Origin: Fidelibacterota bacterium
GTDB lineage: Bacteria > Pseudomonadota > Alphaproteobacteria > Rhodospirillales > Rhodospirillaceae
Direction of reading: 5' to 3'
Assembly: GCA_947473445.1 (NCBI GenBank)
Contig: CANJEU010000136.1
Coordinates: forward strand, 1 to 6,349
DNA length: 6,349 nt
Shown: positions 5,154-6,349 of the stretch, piece by piece
Layout of the letters: every line of letters starts with the position of its first letter
Numbering within the stretch: position 1 is the stretch's first letter
The notes under the pieces: model-generated
What the model saw: the letters and a program-made list of their open reading frames with translations, nothing else
Database searches by the model: none
Told to the model about the DNA's origin: nothing
Made by a program: the position numbers and the translations under genes

Positions 5154-6349
5154 ATGGTGAGAAGAGGATGTATCGCCGCCTTCGCCGCACTTGTCCTCTT
5201 CGCGGGACCGGCGACCGCGGCCACAAAAGCGATCAAGTTCGGTAAACTTGTCGACGGTTCGGGGCGCGTTCAGGAGAACGTCACCGTCATCGTCGAGGAT
5301 AACAAAATCATCGGCGTCTCGACCGGCGCGCCGCCGGCCGGCGCCGAACTGATCGACCTTTCCGCTTATACCGGCATTCCGGGTCTCATCGACGCGCACA
5401 CCCATATGACCTATGGGCCCGACCCGCTTCTGCGCGGGGGACGCTCCAACGCGGTCAGCATGGTGCTGGGCCAGGACGCCCTCACGAAGACGCTGGAGTC
5501 CGGCGTCACCACCGTCCGCGACATGAACGCCTCCGAATACATGGACATCTCCATGCGCGACCTCATCAACATGGGCCGCTGGACCGGCCCGCGTATGTAC
5601 GTCGTCGGCTGCGGCCTGCGGGCGACGCGCTCGCGCTTTAACGTTGCGGGCAACCCGCTGGGCTGCGGCGAAGGCAATGGTCCGGACGAATTCGCCCGCG
5701 CCGCCCGCCAACAGATCGCCGCCGGGGTGGACTGGATCAAGATCTTCGGCTCGACCGGCAGCGGCGAGGACGTCACCGGCTTCCAGACCGTGACGTATGA
5801 GGAAATGAAAGCGGCCGTCGATGTCGCTCACGCCATGGGTAAGCGCATCGCCATTCACAGCTACGGGCCGACCGGCGTACGCGATGCGGTGCGTGCGGGT
5901 GCGGACTCCATCGAACACGGCGCCGATCTCGATGACGGCACCATCGCCGAGATGGCGAAGAAGAAGATATTCTTCGTTCCGACCATCGACCATAACCGCT
6001 ACTACTTCGACAACGCTGAACGCTTCCGCTATCAGCCGGGCGCGAAGGAAAACCTCACCAACTATATCGACCGTAACCTCGACGCCACGCGCAAGGTCAT
6101 CAAGGCCGGCGTGCAGGTGGTGATGGGATCGGACGCCATCTACGACATGTTCGGGCAGAACACGCGCGAGCTTGAATGGTTCGTGAAAGCCGGCATGACG
6201 CCGGCCCAGGCGCTCGCGTCAGCGACCACGGTCGCCGCGCGCATGATGGGCATGGAAAAACAGATCGGCAGCGTCGCGCCCGGTTTCTACGCTGACATCG
6301 TAGCCGTCGAAGGCGATCCTCTGAAGGACGTCGGCGTCGTCATCAACAA
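5154..6349 (+). CDS. Secreted metal-dependent amidohydrolase (imidazolonepropionase/prolidase-like), C-terminus cut by window edge
   Basis: A TIM-barrel amidohydrolase with 398 codons visible, still open at the right edge. Residues 1-22 form a signal peptide (MVRRGCIAAFAALVLFAGPATA), so it likely acts in the periplasm or beyond. A small beta domain (about 25-70) precedes GIPGLIDAHTHM, carrying metal ligands H82 and H84. Further expected ligands are K196 in DWIKIF (carboxylated lysine position), H235 in IAIHSYG, H255 in SIEHGA and the catalytic D327 in VVMGSDA. The C-terminal MTPAQALASATTVAARMMG and GSVAPGFYADIVAVEGDP are typical of the family, so little is missing beyond the edge. Relatives hydrolyse Xaa-Pro or other dipeptides, arginine-terminal peptides or cyclic amides; the substrate here is unknown. 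C153 and C171 flank an 18-residue loop and could form a disulfide. The ATG at 5154 is preferred because AGGA (5142-5145) is 8 bases upstream; an ATG at 5148 would leave only 2 bases. Confidence 0.93.
   Translation, partial: MVRRGCIAAFAALVLFAGPATAATKAIKFGKLVDGSGRVQENVTVIVEDNKIIGVSTGAPPAGAELIDLSAYTGIPGLIDAHTHMTYGPDPLLRGGRSNAVSMVLGQDALTKTLESGVTTVRDMNASEYMDISMRDLINMGRWTGPRMYVVGCGLRATRSRFNVAGNPLGCGEGNGPDEFARAARQQIAAGVDWIKIFGSTGSGEDVTGFQTVTYEEMKAAVDVAHAMGKRIAIHSYGPTGVRDAVRAGADSIEHGADLDDGTIAEMAKKKIFFVPTIDHNRYYFDNAERFRYQPGAKENLTNYIDRNLDATRKVIKAGVQVVMGSDAIYDMFGQNTRELEWFVKAGMTPAQALASATTVAARMMGMEKQIGSVAPGFYADIVAVEGDPLKDVGVVIN

Noticed and set aside
3866..5236. 456-codon minus-strand open frame opposite the barrel and 88-aa genes
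   Set aside because: It is antisense to a protein with a clear signal peptide and barrel pattern, spans several gene boundaries, and its translation shows no recognisable domain; long antisense frames are common in GC-rich DNA.
5055..5993. 312-codon minus-strand open frame opposite the amidohydrolase
   Set aside because: The plus strand carries all amidohydrolase motifs; the antisense product is a histidine/arginine/glycine-rich shadow without a family signature.

Overview
The window is GC-rich DNA that reads as an alphaproteobacterial chromosome. The evidence is the HU protein with a short N-terminal extension, the C-factor-like SDR, the BrkB-family protein and the general codon use. I cannot name the genus; a Caulobacterales/Micropepsales/Rhizomicrobium-like lineage is a guess. 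Seven protein genes are supported. No tRNA, rRNA, CRISPR array or insertion sequence is visible.

Left half, minus strand, in transcription order: a six-helix YihY/BrkB-family membrane protein (2577-1612), a short-chain dehydrogenase that appears to carry a signal peptide (1553-777), then HU (510-211) with its own leader of about 270 bases. HU is followed by a perfect 12-bp hairpin (160-188) and a textbook intrinsic terminator (118-143). Bases 1-117 hold only a short palindrome.

Divergent control region, 2578-2840: this holds the most striking regulatory signal. Two Fur-box-like 15-mers form a perfect 11-bp inverted repeat, 2749-2785, just upstream of a 174-aa cysteine-containing protein of unknown function (2841-3365). 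The inference is that this orphan gene is iron-regulated.

Right half, plus strand: after a 107-bp gap with two potential stem-loops comes an outer-membrane beta-barrel protein of the alginate-export type (3473-4822). It is followed by an 88-aa uncharacterised protein (4877-5143) and, 10 bases later, a secreted metal-dependent amidohydrolase of the imidazolonepropionase/prolidase-like type (5154 to the window edge, truncated at its C-terminus). The close spacing of the last two suggests co-transcription. A barrel plus a periplasmic hydrolase could fit uptake and hydrolysis of a small substrate, but the substrate is not visible in the sequence.

No defence system, mobile element or clearly new multi-gene system was found. 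The best leads are the Fur-controlled orphan, the apparently exported SDR, and the double hairpin after HU.
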